From Conus ventricosus (taxonomy: Eukaryota; Mollusca; Gastropoda; Neogastropoda; Conidae), in assembly GCA_018398815.1 (NCBI GenBank), contig CM031602.1, positions 102,038,511 to 102,102,510 on the forward strand: a stretch of DNA of 64,000 bases. The letters run 5' to 3'. The notes under the pieces are model-generated. The model was given only the letters and a program-made list of their open reading frames with translations, did no database searches and was not told where the DNA came from. The position numbers were made by a program, and so were the translations under genes. Positions 1-12,059 of the stretch are shown here, piece after piece. Position 1 is the stretch's first letter. Each line of letters starts with the position of its first letter.

Positions 1-819
1 GGAGAAAAAAAATCAAAGTCGTGCGCGAGTTGTTCTTGGAGCTTAAACGTTCACAGAAGACAGGAAGATCACACAAATTTGAGACAGCCATTGCCACACG
101 TCCGTGCAGGAGGTGGCCCTGATCAATAGGCGGAAAATTAAAAACAAAAAAATACCATTCCGCAAGACAAAGGAGCAAACAAATTACAGGACAATGCATG
201 ACGCGGTTCCACCTCTTTGCTCTTTCTCAGGAAAAAAAATAAAAACACATTCTGACAATGAAAACAAAGAACGAGCAATCACTTATCTCCTCAAATTAGG
301 CGCAAATGGACGATGAATGGACAATGTTTGTTTAGTTTGCTGTCATGAATACCAAAAACAGTGAGTTTCACGTGCAGAGTGTCTGAGTGTTCAAAGTCAA
401 GGCGTCTCTGCCAGAGAGAGGAGTTGGAAGACAAGGAACATGACTTAGGTCCCTAGCACCCACACAGACAGCTCGGACAATGGCTTGCACACACAGAGAA
501 CAATTACACAGAGGGAACATTTACATCATCAACATGTTAATACATTTATACGATAACATCCTTGACGTGCTCCAAGATTACACACAATTATATAGATACG
601 AGAGAAAAAATCTACAGGGGGCATATTCAGATCTAGCTTCCTCCAGCATTGATACTTTGGAGCCTAAATAGGTCCTAACAATGTGCTTATACGCACCACT
701 ACAGAATCATCTCAAAGGGACAGACATGTTCTCGGTTGTTTTAACAGTCGTCAGGGGGTTGGACACGACAGATCTGCACAATTTGCCGAGGACTGTGGCT
801 GTTGGGAATCTTAATTATA
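1..819. other. No gene recognised
   Basis: I see no coding pattern here. The stretch around 160-320 resembles 1040-1180: both contain a degenerate GGACAA...GATGCAT...TTCCACCTC...TTCAGG string followed by A-rich sequence. This suggests two remnants of one dispersed repeat. The short ORFs have no recognisable domains. Confidence 0.5.
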
Positions 820-867
820 ATCATAATGATGATAGTAATAATAACAAAAATAATAATGATAATAATA

Positions 868-922
<55 letters not shown>

Positions 923-950
923 TAATAATAATAATAATAATATTAATATT
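820..950. repeat. (AAT)n microsatellite
   Basis: A run of TAA/AAT triplets, imperfect at both edges and nearly pure at about 868-920. Confidence 0.95.
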
Positions 951-1479
951 ATAGCGCTGAATCTTTCATCATAAGCCCTAAGCGCTAACAAATACCTTAG
1001 AGATTAAAGAAAACACAAGTGACACCAAAATTTAGAAAGAGAGGGGGTTAATTACCGCAAGGACATTGACAAACAAAGCACAGGACAAGACACGATGCAT
1101 TTCCACCTCATGGGTCTTCTTCAGGGGGAAAAACAAAAACAAAAAAACACACTAGAACACATTTAACATTTAGGACGTACAAACAAAGAACGAAGAGTGG
1201 CTATCTGTTGTCCATGTGGTAGGAAGAATGGCCGCCAGATGGAAACGACAGAGGGGATTATGGAAGAGAAAAAAGGAGGGGGATGGGTGGGGGGGGGGAG
1301 GATGCGTGGGGCAGGGAGGAGTGAGACGATGGGGTTCAGTAGTTAGTTTAGTGGGGTGGTATGATACATTTGTGACGGTTTGTGGTTAAGGTGGATTGAT
1401 GATAATGATAGTGGTAGTAATTATAATAAATAAGTAGATAAATAAATGAAAATAACTTATTAACAAGATGCGAAGCTAT
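951..1479. other. No gene recognised; dispersed-repeat remnant
   Basis: Non-coding in appearance. Bases 1040-1180 contain, on the minus strand, a CTGAAGAAGACCCATGAGG-type string. It resembles the stem motifs found in many Penelope-like element termini, but no reverse transcriptase accompanies it, so the assignment is weak. Confidence 0.3.
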
Positions 1480-2690
1480 AAACGTACTCCAGTTTTCCAA
1501 ACCGCTTATAAATCGGCCAAGTGCTTTGTGAGATAAAAACAAATAAAGGCAAAATAACGGCTTTAACGGTTATTTAACCGATGTACACTTTTGAAAACCG
1601 GTATTTTAGTCCTCACTGGGCTAAAGCCTGTGTACATACCAAATTTACTCCGAATCGGACAATATGTCAAGAATAACGGTTTTTAGCGGTCAGATTTTGA
1701 AACACTGCATGGAAGTGCCATTTGTGTGCGATGGCCTTTCTATATACAAAATTGCATTAAAATCCACCAATTATAAAAAAAAATAACGGCAAAATAACGA
1801 TTTATCGGTTATATAACCGATATACACTTTTGAAACCGGTATTTTAGTCCTCACTGGGCTAAAGCCTGTGTACATTCCAAATTTACTTCAAATCGGACAA
1901 TATGTCAAGAATAACGGTTTTTAACGGCCAGATTTTGAAACACTACATGGAAGTGCCATTTGTGTGTGATAACCTTTCTATATACAAAATTTCATTAAAA
2001 TCCACCAATATATAGAAAATAACGGCAAAAAACGGTTTTTTTTTAACGGTTTATATAACGATATGCACTTTTGAAACCAGTTATTTCAGTCTCACTGGGC
2101 TAAAGCCTGTGTACATATCAAATTTAATCAAATCGGATTTGTAACGGTTTTAAAATTTTAAAACACTATATAGAAGTGCATGTGTGTGTGATAACCTTTC
2201 TATATACCAAATTTATTAAAATCCACCTATATATAAGAAATAGCGGCAGAATAACGGTTTTTTAACGGTTGTGTAATCCATTTTCAGCATTACATCACTT
2301 ACATGTGGACAGAGGATCCGATTTGTCACAAGATCATCCAAACCGCTTATAAATTGGCCAAGTACTTTCTGAGATATTCTATAAAGAAGAAAAAACCGTT
2401 ACAGGCCGTTACAAACCGTTAGTGACGGCTATAACGGGGCAAACTAAAACATCAGGCATCATCCGTGACCCATAATGAACATACCTGCTAATTTCCATGA
2501 AGGTCGGCAAAGTACTTTCTGAGATATTCCATAAAGAAGAAAAACCGTTACAGGCCGTTACAGCCGTTAGTAACGGTTGTAACGGTAAACTAATACGTCA
2601 GGCATCATCCTTGACCCATAATGAACATACCTACAAATTTTCAGAAAGATCAACCCAGTAGTTTTGTCTGGAACGTGAGGAACACATTTT
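1480..2690. repeat. AACGG-rich tandem array
   Basis: Three diverged units of roughly 235 bases (about 1555-1785, 1786-2022 and 2023-2250) share the string CTCACTGGGCTAAAGCCTGT, a CGGTTTT...AACGG run and a GAAGTGC...TGTGTGTGAT segment. A second tandem pair of about 170 bases follows (about 2348-2510 and 2511-2645), built on AAAGTACTTTCTGAGATATT and CCGTTACAGGCCGTTA. The string AACCGCTTATAAAT.GGCCAAGT flanks the first block at about 1499 and 2340. No coding content is seen. Confidence 0.85.
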
Positions 2691-2718
2691 GACCACGGAC
2701 ACACATACAGACAGACAG

Positions 2719-2753
2719 CCACACACACCATCACACACACACACACACACACA

Positions 2754-2784
<31 letters not shown>

Positions 2785-2829
2785 CCACACACACACACAC
2801 ACCCACACACACACACACACACACACACA
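2719..2829. repeat. (CA)n microsatellite
   Basis: Nearly pure CA dinucleotides interrupted by a few CC and TC steps. The histidine/threonine and cysteine/valine ORFs across it are artefacts. Confidence 0.97.
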
Positions 2830-3138
2830 TCATTTCTTCGTTCCCATTCTAAAGCACTCCCTGTTCTTTAAGAACTTGGAGTACAAAAAAGGTGAATAAA
2901 AATAGATAAATGATTTCGCTGGGTGATGAAGGAGGTGGTAGTAGTTATGCGTGGATAGTTGTGAAAGGTGGTAGGGATTTAATAAGGGAAGGAAGGGGAT
3001 GGAAGATTAATGGGTGGTAAGGTATAATTGGGGGAGGGGGGGAGGGGTGGGGTGGGGAGGGGAAGTGATAACCAATAAAAAGATAAATGTTGCAATAAGC
3101 GATATGCACCTACAAAGAAGAGTGCATATTGACACACA

Positions 3139-3139
3139 T

Positions 3140-3177
<38 letters not shown>

Positions 3178-3197
3178 CACACACACGCACACCACAC

Positions 3198-3278
<81 letters not shown>

Positions 3279-3281
3279 ACA
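3139..3281. repeat. (GCAC)n then (CA)n microsatellite
   Basis: A GCAC tetranucleotide run at 3139-3177 passes into a long CA run with a few CACC interruptions. Overlapping ORFs are low-complexity artefacts. Confidence 0.97.
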
Positions 3282-3317
3282 CAAACGCGCGCGCACGTAC
3301 GCACACACTTACATTAG

Positions 3318-5060
3318 TCGCAGAATCGATTTGATGGGCAGGGCAAGGGGAAGAAAGAACTGGTATTCATAGATGAAGAGGGTTGTTTTAAGAGATGCCT
3401 TGAAGGAAGACAGAGAATTTGAACTACGCAAAGATACTGGGAGTTTATTTTCAAGAAATCAGACCCTGAAAAAAAAAGAAAAAAAAGATAGCCATAGGTT
3501 TCAGTTCGAAATCGAGGGATTTTGAACAAGTGTTGTCAGTAGAAGAACGCAACTGCCTAGAAGGAACATAGAGATGGAGGAGATCAGAAAGGTAGGAAGG
3601 AACTGAGCCATTCCAAGATTTAAAGCAGATAAGGACAGTTTGTAGTCTATTCGTTTTTTTAATGGTAGCCAGTGAAGAGAAAGAAGGAAGGGAGTGACAT
3701 GAGAAGATATGGGTGGTCTGAGAATCAAACGAGCAGCATTTTTTGTACTTTCTGGACGACTAAGAAGATTCTGGGGACAGCCAGCTAGAAACGAATTACA
3801 GTAATCAAGTCTTGATAGAATGAACGCAGAAACAGAGGTTTTTGTAGCATCAGCAGAGGGACGATGTCGCAACAGAACCAATACGGCGAAGCTCAAAGTA
3901 ACAGATACGGCAGACGGTGGAAACATGTTGAAACAAGGAAAGTGCTGAGTCAAGGGTAACATTCTAAACTCCGTGTACATGAGGATGTCTGAATAAGGTA
4001 ATTTTCTAATTTGATAGAGGTTTGGGATACAGCCAGATGAAAGACGTCTCTTGGGTGCAAAGAAGATCATTTCAGTTTTGTGATTGCTGAGCTGAAGTTT
4101 GTTAACTGTCATCCAAGATTTTTTTGTCCATGATACACGACTGTGTGCATTGACTTGCAGTAGGCAGCTGAGGGACCTCTTGGATATGTAAATTTGTTTC
4201 TCGTCTGAAAGGTAGTGGTGAGAGGGCCAATGATGGGGTGTAGGATACGAAAAGGAGGGGCCCAAGACGAATCCTGGGGAACACCGTACTGGAGAATAGT
4301 TGGTTGAGAGGAGAAACCATTTATGGAGACAAGCTGAGTTCGATCAGATATATAAGACTGAAACCATGAAATTGCTTATCAGATACACCGAAAGTTTCTT
4401 TAAAGATGAGACAAAAGAATTGGAGTATTCAGTGGTGTCAAAAGCAGCAGGTAAGTCAAGAAGAGAAAGAACAGAGATACTTGATTATCATCGAGGGCCA
4501 TTAAAAGATCGTTAACAATTTTCAGGAGAGCAGTTTCTGCACTGTGGCCAGAGCTGTAAGCAGACTGTAAAGGGTAGAGGAGGCTGTTGCAGTGTAGGTG
4601 ATTGTGAAGTCAAAGATGGACAATCTTTCAATGAATTTAGAAAGAAAGAGCAAATTAGAAACAGGCCCGTTGTTTCAAGATTATCAGCATCAAGGGGGGG
4701 GGGGGGTTTCTCAAGTAAAGGTTTCTAACAACTGCAGTTTTGAATACAGTAGGAAAACAGGCTGAGCTTAGGGATTCATTCACAATTGCGGTAATATATG
4801 GCACCAAATCATCAGTCACAAGACACAACAGAGAAGATGGCAGTTGATCTAAAACACATGTCTTAATGGAAGTTTTCATGATCACTTCTTTAACATCAGA
4901 ATCAGATACAGGATCAAAGGCAGACATCAGAGAGCCACAGAATATGAATCATGGTGAAAGTCAGAGGCTGGCACAGCTTGGGAGTCAAGGCTGGAATGAA
5001 GGGTTATTTTCTTAACAAAAAGTCGCAGGATTTCTGGGGTAACACAGACTGGGGAACTGA
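3318..5060 (-). pseudogene. L2-like LINE reverse transcriptase remnant
   Basis: Reading the minus strand from about 5060 to 3318 in several frames gives an ordered series of RT features. The entry segment (SDSDVKEVI, near 4890) comes first. A DLPAAFDT version of the RT motif LDLSAAFDT lies near 4440. A GPLLFVSYT segment lies near 4250, then KSWMTVNKLQLSNHKTEMI near 4090. The typical L2 C-terminal LSRLDYCNSFLAG is near 3810 and LHWLPLKKRIDYKL near 3650. The catalytic FADD box is not seen. This order is characteristic of L2-clade LINEs. At least five frameshifts and several stops break it, so it is inactive. L2 rather than CR1 is a judgement from the C-terminal wording. Confidence 0.8.
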
Positions 5061-6000
5061 TGAAGGGAGTGGAGAAGATTTAGTTCTGCCCATTATGGTA
5101 TCTGTCACTGTGAACAGTTGCTTGAATGTAGTGCATGCGAAAATCCGTGCATTCTAGAATGTGATAGAATCATGCCGACGTGCAGAACCTAACTTCACTG
5201 ACAGTCATGACGTTTGGCTGCAAGTGTCTGCAAAATTACACACAATGCTTTCACGCAGATACCAACAAGTCAAGGGAAACAACCAGCACAAACATTCCTG
5301 AGCAATTTCATGTCATCATCATCTTTTTTCTTCTTCTTCTTCTTCTTCTTTTCTTCTTCTTCTTCTTCTCTCTTCACCAAAAAGGCAAAATATTAACTGT
5401 TGCAAGTATTGTTGCTCACACGCTCTTCCATTGCATAAAAGGGAAGTTTTTCTCCATGGTGACATCTATACTTTTTTCTTGATACATCTTCCTTGTAAAG
5501 ATGCTCCATCACAGTGAACAAAAGTTAGCTGAACATAGAACATGGTCGTCACATTCCTGTGAGCCCTCCATGTTCGTGATGCGGCATCCACTGTTTTAAA
5601 CAACAGTCACCACGTACTGGCCAATTACCAGAGCGTTAAATCGAGGTCTTATAGTTATGAATAAAGAGATACCAGCATGACAGTAAGGTATACGGGCTAC
5701 AGCTGTTATGTATCTATGCCTCTGTAATGAGTCCTGTCCAGCCGACGAATGGCTTGGAGCAGGCGATATGAATGTTTTGTGTCGTCAAGATGGATTACAA
5801 TGGTTCTCATGGTTCTGCCAGTGAAGGTGTTAATATCTCCAACTACTTCCTGATTTTCGTTCTCATTTTCTTTCTTATCCCCATTCCTTTTCCTCCATCC
5901 CACCCCACCCCTTATGTCTTTTTTCTTCTTCTAATCTTTGCTAAGTCATTAATGTAAAACAGAGGGATTGTAAGCCTGCGCTAGATTTTTTTTCCCCACA
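5061..6000. other. No gene recognised; includes (TTC)n at 5327-5371
   Basis: Apart from a pyrimidine TTC run there is nothing I can name. The short ORFs have no domain-like composition. Confidence 0.6.
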
Positions 6001-6020
6001 ACTGAATTGTTCAACATTAA

Positions 6021-6044
6021 AACACACCACACACCACACACACA

Positions 6045-6102
<58 letters not shown>

Positions 6103-6116
6103 CACACACACACACA
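6021..6116. repeat. (CA)n microsatellite
   Basis: CA dinucleotide run with two short interruptions. A CT run follows at 6189-6252. Confidence 0.97.
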
Positions 6117-6188
6117 CCTATCTAATATATATATATCTGTCTGTTTGTGTCTGCGTGTGTTTATGCGCCCTATATCTTTATCATCAGC

Positions 6189-6194
6189 TCTCTC

Positions 6195-6252
<58 letters not shown>
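6189..6252. repeat. (CT)n microsatellite
   Basis: CT dinucleotides with two TTCT interruptions. It abuts an RT-like fragment and, 73 bases on, the assembly gap. Confidence 0.97.
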
Positions 6253-6255
<3 letters not shown>

Positions 6256-6325
6256 AGAAGAAGTTATGATTGCGCTAAGAAAGGTTAAAACCTCGCCAAA
6301 GCTGCTGACCCAGATGGAATTATCG
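6253..6325 (+). pseudogene. LINE reverse transcriptase fragment cut by the gap
   Basis: About 24 codons read EEVMIALRKVKTSPK and then, in the next frame, ADPDGI. This matches the start of many LINE RT domains (EV..AL.KLK..KAPGPDGI). One frameshift lies between the halves. The remainder is lost in the run of N, so the clade cannot be told. Confidence 0.5.
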
Positions 6326-6425
6326 NNNNNNNNNNNNNNNNNNNNNNNNNNNNNNNNNNNNNNNNNNNNNNNNNNNNNNNNNNNNNNNNNNNNNNNNNNN
6401 NNNNNNNNNNNNNNNNNNNNNNNNN
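6326..6425. other. Assembly gap (100 N)
   Basis: Exactly 100 N, the conventional placeholder for a gap of unknown length. Continuity across it should not be assumed: an RT fragment precedes it and G-rich sequence follows. Confidence 0.99.
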
Positions 6426-6773
6426 GGAGTAAGACCTTACTACTTTCTAGTAAAGGGTTTGGTGCAACTTAGGGTGCCTTGAGGGGATTTGGGTGATTTT
6501 GGGGTGACTTGGGCGACTTGGGGTGAAGGTGTTAGCGTGCTAAAGTGGATGGAGGTGTCAGGAAAGTCAAGTGGAACTGGTAGGACCCCTCTTGACATCT
6601 GCAATGCGCCTGGGCCCAACCAAAACAATACTCGACAACTGCTGCCAGAGGGAGAGAGCGGAAAACCCGGACTCAAAATAGAAACCCCACAGCCCATTGA
6701 TCATTTGGCAGCGCGCATTGCAGAGCCGTTACAGGCCCATGCCCGTATATTTCATTCCTTCCATAGCATAAAA
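6426..6773. other. No gene recognised; G-rich start
   Basis: The first 100 bases carry repeated TTGGGGTGA-like steps. The remainder shows nothing recognisable up to the start of Polinton homology at about 6774. Confidence 0.5.
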
Positions 6774-7497
6774 ATTAAGGGTTTAGAGTACGCTCTTCTA
6801 AATTCCACACTATTAATAATCAGAACAAAAAAGGTCTTCCATCTTGGCTTTGTTATCTTTATATTTAATGAATTTATGTCTACGTTAATAATTCTTTAAA
6901 TTGACTATTTCCGTCAAACCTGTTAACTGATAATCGCAAAACCCTGCCTTAGTTGATGGTAGTGCCCGTAGAACTGTAGACGGCCGCCCATTAAATAAAT
7001 TGCGGTCTTTTTTTAACTCTTCTAAATAGACATACAACATCGGGTACATGAGAAAATCGGTGGTCTACTTACTGCCTACATACTCATAAAAAACTGCTTT
7101 TAAGTGTATATGGTTTAATATGATATGTTTCACCATGCCATAAAAGCCCAAAATTCGAGCAAGGCTTCTAGGAAAAACGCACTCCGTTTTTCTTCAAGTT
7201 CTGGAAAAATTTATAGTAATTATAAGATTTGCCTATTAATTTTAACTTGATGCCAAATTCGCTAAATACTTCTCTTAAAGAAAAAAGCTGTAGTAGCCAT
7301 CGGGTATTTTTAAATGTTTTAATAGATCGCCTTGTTCGTTCTTAACATGCACCCAGTTATTTTTAGCTCTTTCAAATATGTTAATCCATTTTAACTTTAA
7401 AACCAATTTTTTAAAAGGGCAACACTATAATCACCGCGCCTATTGTCAATTGGGGTACGTAAGAACACACGTTTGTTTTGTTGGGTTATATAAATGT
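6774..7497 (-). pseudogene. Polinton structural-type protein remnant (copy 1)
   Basis: This is the counterpart of 31709-32433 and, more distantly, of 39721-40405. Recognisable blocks are the N-terminal TQQNK, then IPDGYYSF, and near the C-terminus CDYQLY. Frameshifts and stops throughout make it a pseudogene. It diverges from the putative capsid gene at 7535 with a 37-base spacer. By position beside the capsid genes I infer a virion role, perhaps penton or fibre-like; that is not shown by sequence. Homology stops at about 6774, inside the C-terminal coding part, the same place as in copy 2. Confidence 0.6.
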
Positions 7498-7534
7498 ACC
7501 CTCTTTTTTTTAACTATTTAAAAATATTTTAAAA

Positions 7535-8724
7535 ATGGAACCTTTTAAATATAACGAAAGTGCCACTTCGATGTAGGAGCGTTTATAACCCAAATCTTTG
7601 GACTTCAGCAATTTAACCATTGCAGTAGACGAATCATATGGCTTCCAAGTCAGACTTGTAAACCCACTAACTAAATATTTAAATCCACCAATAAATAGTG
7701 ATATAGTGCCATCAGCATGGTCGTCCCGCTCTATGGCTTTTTTCCAGAATCAGTTAAATTTTACCATTTACTGCGCAACTACTGGCTGCGGTGTTTCATA
7801 TGCAAACCTTTTTAAACCATCCTAATCTTTTAGTAAAGTCAGTATATAACTTTCATGTTTATTACCAGTACAGACGAATACTAGCTGAAAATACAAGTGC
7901 CCCTCCCTAACGACAACGCGTTTAATCCATTTAAAAACCTAATGGACACTAATGCATATGAAAGAATCTGTAACGAATTTAACATTAAACCTCAACTAAC
8001 TTTAGACAAAAGTTAGACCGCAATATGGGTTAGGCACATTGTATTTTGGTGCAAACGTAGAGAATATAAATTTTGACTACTGGCTTGGCCACACCTCTTT
8101 TCAACCAAACAACAAGTTCGATTGGGATCCATAGAACAAAACAAAAACATCCTAATGCTTGGGCAACATTTATCGTAGATGAAAGTAAAGGCCTACAATG
8201 CCAGGAGTGCAAAGACTCAATGACTCCATACGGACATACGTTTAGTCTCTATTAGGAGCACAAGCACAGACTAAGTCTAGCATAGTTGATAAATCTACAG
8301 GCTTTGATGCCAGAAAAAAAATTTTAGCCAAATTTTTGAAGAGCTAAAATTGTGTTGATTTGCCCCCCCAGCATACAAGGATCAAGCTTTCTTCAATACT
8401 AGGTAAAGGTTGTTTTGTTGGGGGTCAGGTTAACTTGTACCTCGCCCTTAACTACAGATTGCATGAACAGAAATTAAAACCATAAAACCCTAAAAGCTGG
8501 GGGGACCAAAACTTAGGGCACTGTCAAGGCTTAAAACGGGCCCTGCTCCCCCCAGTTTAAAAAAAAGTAGCAGCCCTGAAGAAACGACCCAGTTTAAGCC
8601 CCCACAGCAGAAACAGCCCAGAAAGCACGCACCTTTATGACCTACACTGACAGTCCCTACGAAAAAAAAACCCCTCATTGTAGTTTTAACTTTTTTGGGT
8701 TAGCCATACTTTATTTCACTAAAG
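7535..8724 (+). pseudogene. Polinton putative capsid-associated protein (copy 1)
   Basis: The start MEPFKYNESA is readable. The most conserved stretch follows: ESYGFQVRLVNPLTKYLNPP, NQLNFTIYCATTGCGVSYA, then in other frames the equivalents of VRSVY.F..YY.YRRIL. Intact relatives here would be about 400 residues with a C-terminal hydrophobic segment. Early stops (near codon 12 and at about 7825) and many indels disable it. The family recurs in Polinton-like elements of invertebrates as I recall; a structural role is inferred from its place between capsid genes. Confidence 0.7.
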
Positions 8725-10095
8725 TTAATCCCGCGCTGCATTCTAATGCCCACAGTGGGGAGATATAAAGAGCCCCTTACCTTTAGCCCCAAAACCAACT
8801 CAAAACTGCCTATTATGCCCGGAGAGATCAAGGGGTTTGGTGCTAAATTTTTTAATAGGTTTTGCTGATGATGCAATTGTTTTCAATCCAATTTTTTCCC
8901 GGCTGAGATTTGAAGACTGCCCCCTTTTCCCCCACCTGTTAAAGATAACGAGTGTAGAATTAGTTGCAAAGCGAGCATGCAGGCAGAAATCTAAATAATT
9001 TAAATAAAAGTTAGGGAACCCCGCTGAACCCCAAGTGATCGAACGCAAAGCTAAGTGAATTTTTTGTTGTTTTTTTTTCGTTTATTATCACCTGACAAGA
9101 TTAAAAGGGTCGAAACGCGTTGTTTTGTCTGTACCCTTTTTTCCACTTTCGGGCGGGCCTAACTTTATTTAAAAAAATTTTAGTGTAAGATGCAAAAAAC
9201 AGCTTTAATATCTAACCTTTTTAAAACCCCCGTTCCGAACAGAGTCCTTTTCTTTTTTGCTAGTGTAGTGTTTTTTATAAAGTATTCTGTTTATGTTTCT
9301 TTAAATTCTTTGGGTTTTTTGCGCTGCGCTTGTTAGTAGACAGCACTTTTAACCTGGCTTTCCCTTTGCAACCCTTTAAATCTTGTATTTTCTGCTGTAT
9401 TCTAGCCTTTTCTTCTGACCCTAAATTGTTATCGTCTCATCAGCCAGTTTATTTTTTTTCTTCTTCTATCTCTCTCTTCTAGCTCACCAAGTTTTGCCAA
9501 ATTGTTTTCTAGTTCGCCCCTTATTGACTTTAGACGATCAATTAAGCCCCAGGATTTCACGCAAAGGCAATGGAGAATCTTCAATTGTTTTTAACTGTGT
9601 CTCCTCACTTAAACTCGTTTCAATTTCTGCTATTAGTTCATCTGCTTCTTGAGTTAAATCTTGAAGAGGTATGTTTTGTATTTTAGATTGTGTTCGCAAC
9701 TTTTGCCCCCAGTTCTGTCAACGACTAACGGCTTCGGTCTAAGCTCTAAAAGGTTTAATTGTTCTGCCTTAGCAATAGGGAGTTTTCGCCTTATTGTGCT
9801 TAGTTTTAAAAACTTCTTTGGGTTTTGCATTGAAGTAGCTTTTACACGGCCCCCTGCACCAGTTCTTATATACAAATGTCCCACCATCTTCCTCAAAATC
9901 GTTAGGATCAAGCACTCCTGGTAGCTCTCGTCCTATGCTTCTATAGAATGATTCAATTCGCTGTCGCAATAGTTCTTGACGTTGTCTAGGGAGTAAAGAA
10001 CCTGCTCCTTCAAGCTCTTCTTGCAATGAAGGGCCTAGTTCTGTTTCATCTTCTTCTTCTTCAATAGGATTAATCGCGTCAAAATCTTCATCCAT
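8703..10095 (-). pseudogene. Polinton coiled-coil/transmembrane protein (copy 1)
   Basis: The N-terminus is acidic (MDEDFDAINPIEEEEDETE), then QELLRQRIESFYRSIG and LDPNDFEEDGG, aligning with the better copy at 37316. The middle is decayed. The C-terminus is again readable near 8703-8900, with a GK..W...L..L..L segment before a hydrophobic tail. Frameshifts near 9840 and later break it. It diverges from MCP (start about 10168) with a 70-base spacer and its end overlaps the tail of the putative capsid gene on the other strand. Function unknown; membrane or virion association is inferred. Confidence 0.7.
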
Positions 10096-10167
10096 ATTTT
10101 TTATTTATATTCTTTTTTGTTTCATAAAAAATGAACTCATACAGTTGTGACCTCGACCATACAGAAA

Positions 10168-11394
10168 AGAGAAGGAACCACATAGCGTAAAAGGTATAAG
10201 GACAGACTGTAATTAGTGTAAATACCCCATCAACAGTTCAGCCTGGACAAGTTTTAACAGTTAAGTTCCCGGATCTTGGCGCTGGCAATGTTATAATGCC
10301 AGGCACTGCTAAACTATCATTCAAAATAGGTATTAAATCGACAGATCCTAATGCTACTGTTGTTGCTAATTTGGGCGGGGCAATCGTTAAACATATAGCA
10401 AAAAAAAGGGGGGCAAGAATCTTGTACAAAGCGAGGCAACATTTTTCCCCCTATATTCTCCCCCAAAGGCACCTAAAAAAGAAAAGAAAAGAAAAAATTT
10501 TTATCAGGGAATACAAACCCAAAAGGGCCCTCAACACGGGTTTTAAAAGGGTTAAACAAAATGATGTTAAAGATGAGGCAGTAGCAGAAGCATTGGCAAA
10601 AATTTCCCTAAATCCCTCTAGATTTTGACTTTTAAAAGCCCCAAACCCCATTTTTCCCAAAGGGGCGCCTAAAAAAAAAAACAACTTAAACTGACTTAAC
10701 CCTTTCAATTATCCCTTTCTGTCTGAAAACTCTAAAACAAAATACCAGTTAGGACGCCCTCTCCTTTTTTGATTTTTTACAAACCCCGAACGGCCGAAAA
10801 ATCAACCCAGTAAAAAATAAAACATTTATTTATTATGAAAGGGTTATACACCCTTTAAACAAAAAATAAAAACAAAGGGGAGAAAACTCTCGGAACAAAA
10901 ACCAAATAAACTTTGAAGTCAAAAAAGGTTTTGGGTTTTTTTTTCCCCCGAAGAACAACTCCTTTTCATAGAGAATCAGAAGCTTTTTATAATCCAAAAA
11001 TTTAGAAGGTTAACTGTGCAATAAATAACAATCTGATCAGTTGTATTCGGGGGACCACTTTTAAACCCCCCCAAAAAACTTTTTTGAAAAAGAAAGATAT
11101 TTCTGAGGGAGGGAAGGGGGTCCTGCAGTTAAACCTGTATGTAAAAAAAATTTCTCGCCTTTTTGATTTTAAACTCGAAACTATTTAATAAACCCAAAAA
11201 TGGGTGTGCTGGGTTTTAAGGGTCCCCCTTTTACAAAGATTGTTTGGAAGTGGAGAAAGGGTAGGGCAAGATGGTGTAAAAAATAAATATTCACAAGAAA
11301 GCAGACGGAAACGCACCAACACAATGCATGTATTTATGGTTTGTGATGCCCAGTTAAACATGAAGAAAACAGGCTAAAAGACGTGACTTATTAA
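10168..11394 (+). pseudogene. Polinton major capsid protein, decayed (copy 1)
   Basis: MCP forms the icosahedral shell through two jelly-roll domains. The N-terminal block PGQVLTVKFPDLGAG, PGTAKLSFKI and NLGGAIVKHI is clear (10225-10400). The next recognisable part is DVKDEAVAEALA near 10560. The C-terminal block is shared nearly base for base with 45370-45827, down to the stop at 11392-11394. Between these the sequence is badly frameshifted and rich in homopolymer runs. Its place next to the packaging ATPase (31 bases downstream) is the usual Polinton arrangement. Confidence 0.8.
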
Positions 11395-11425
11395 AATGCA
11401 GAAGAAAAAATTGTAATTAAAACAG

Positions 11426-12041
11426 ATGGATAGCTTGAAGTTTCTGCCAAAGATCCGCACTGTTCTCTTATTTGCGGATTACAGGGTGTGGGAAAACTGT
11501 CTTTGTACTTGATTTGGGTTACAAACAATTTACAGGTTTCATTATGAGTACATTGTTATATTCTGCACAACCATTAAGCACAACAAGTCTTACAACAAAG
11601 GAAGTTTATTTGGACAGACGATAAAAATATTTTTAGTTGACCCTAGTGACAAACTGAGCGACTGTTTAGAACATTAACTATAGACTATTTGAGGGAACTG
11701 AAACACTGTTTATTATTGATACTGTTCAGCTGAACGAGACATTGTTAAAAAAAGAAAAGCTCTTTCAAAGCTAGCCTTTAGGGGCCGGCACGCCTTAGTT
11801 TCTGTGTGGCACTTAACTCAAAAATATAATGCTGTCTTAAAAGACTTTCGATCGCAGTTAAAATCAGTTGTATTTTTTTTACACTAAGGACAAAGATAGT
11901 TTTGAAGAATGTTTAAGTGAAAATTATATAAAAAAGGGACAAAGATGACTAAAAAAAAATAAAAGAGCAGTTAAAAAATCTAAGCACGCTAAGCTATGCT
12001 TACGTACTGACCCCCCAGTTCAATACGTTTGTTTATTATAA
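11426..12041 (+). pseudogene. Polinton A32/FtsK-type packaging ATPase (copy 1)
   Basis: This would pump element DNA into capsids. It starts MDSLKFLPK as in copy 4. The P-loop bases for ITGCGKT are present at about 11480, but a one-base shift puts them out of frame. The equivalents of LVDPS.KLS, the Walker B IID region near 11715, ERDIVKKRKALSKLAF and the QKYNAVLKDF segment follow in varying frames. The stop at 12039-12041 matches copy 4. At least six indels inactivate it. Confidence 0.85.
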
Positions 12042-12059
12042 TTTTAATATTAAAAAGAA

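Noticed and set aside
2567..2871. Cys/Val and His/Thr-rich ORFs over CA repeats (also 2979-3334, 6007-6288 and 42224-42729)
   Set aside because: Translations of microsatellites; the same low-complexity string appears in all frames.
6440..6899. Candidate host exon after the assembly gap (6489-6899)
   Set aside because: The start is a G-rich simple repeat and the end is Polinton pseudogene sequence; no domain or splice pattern.
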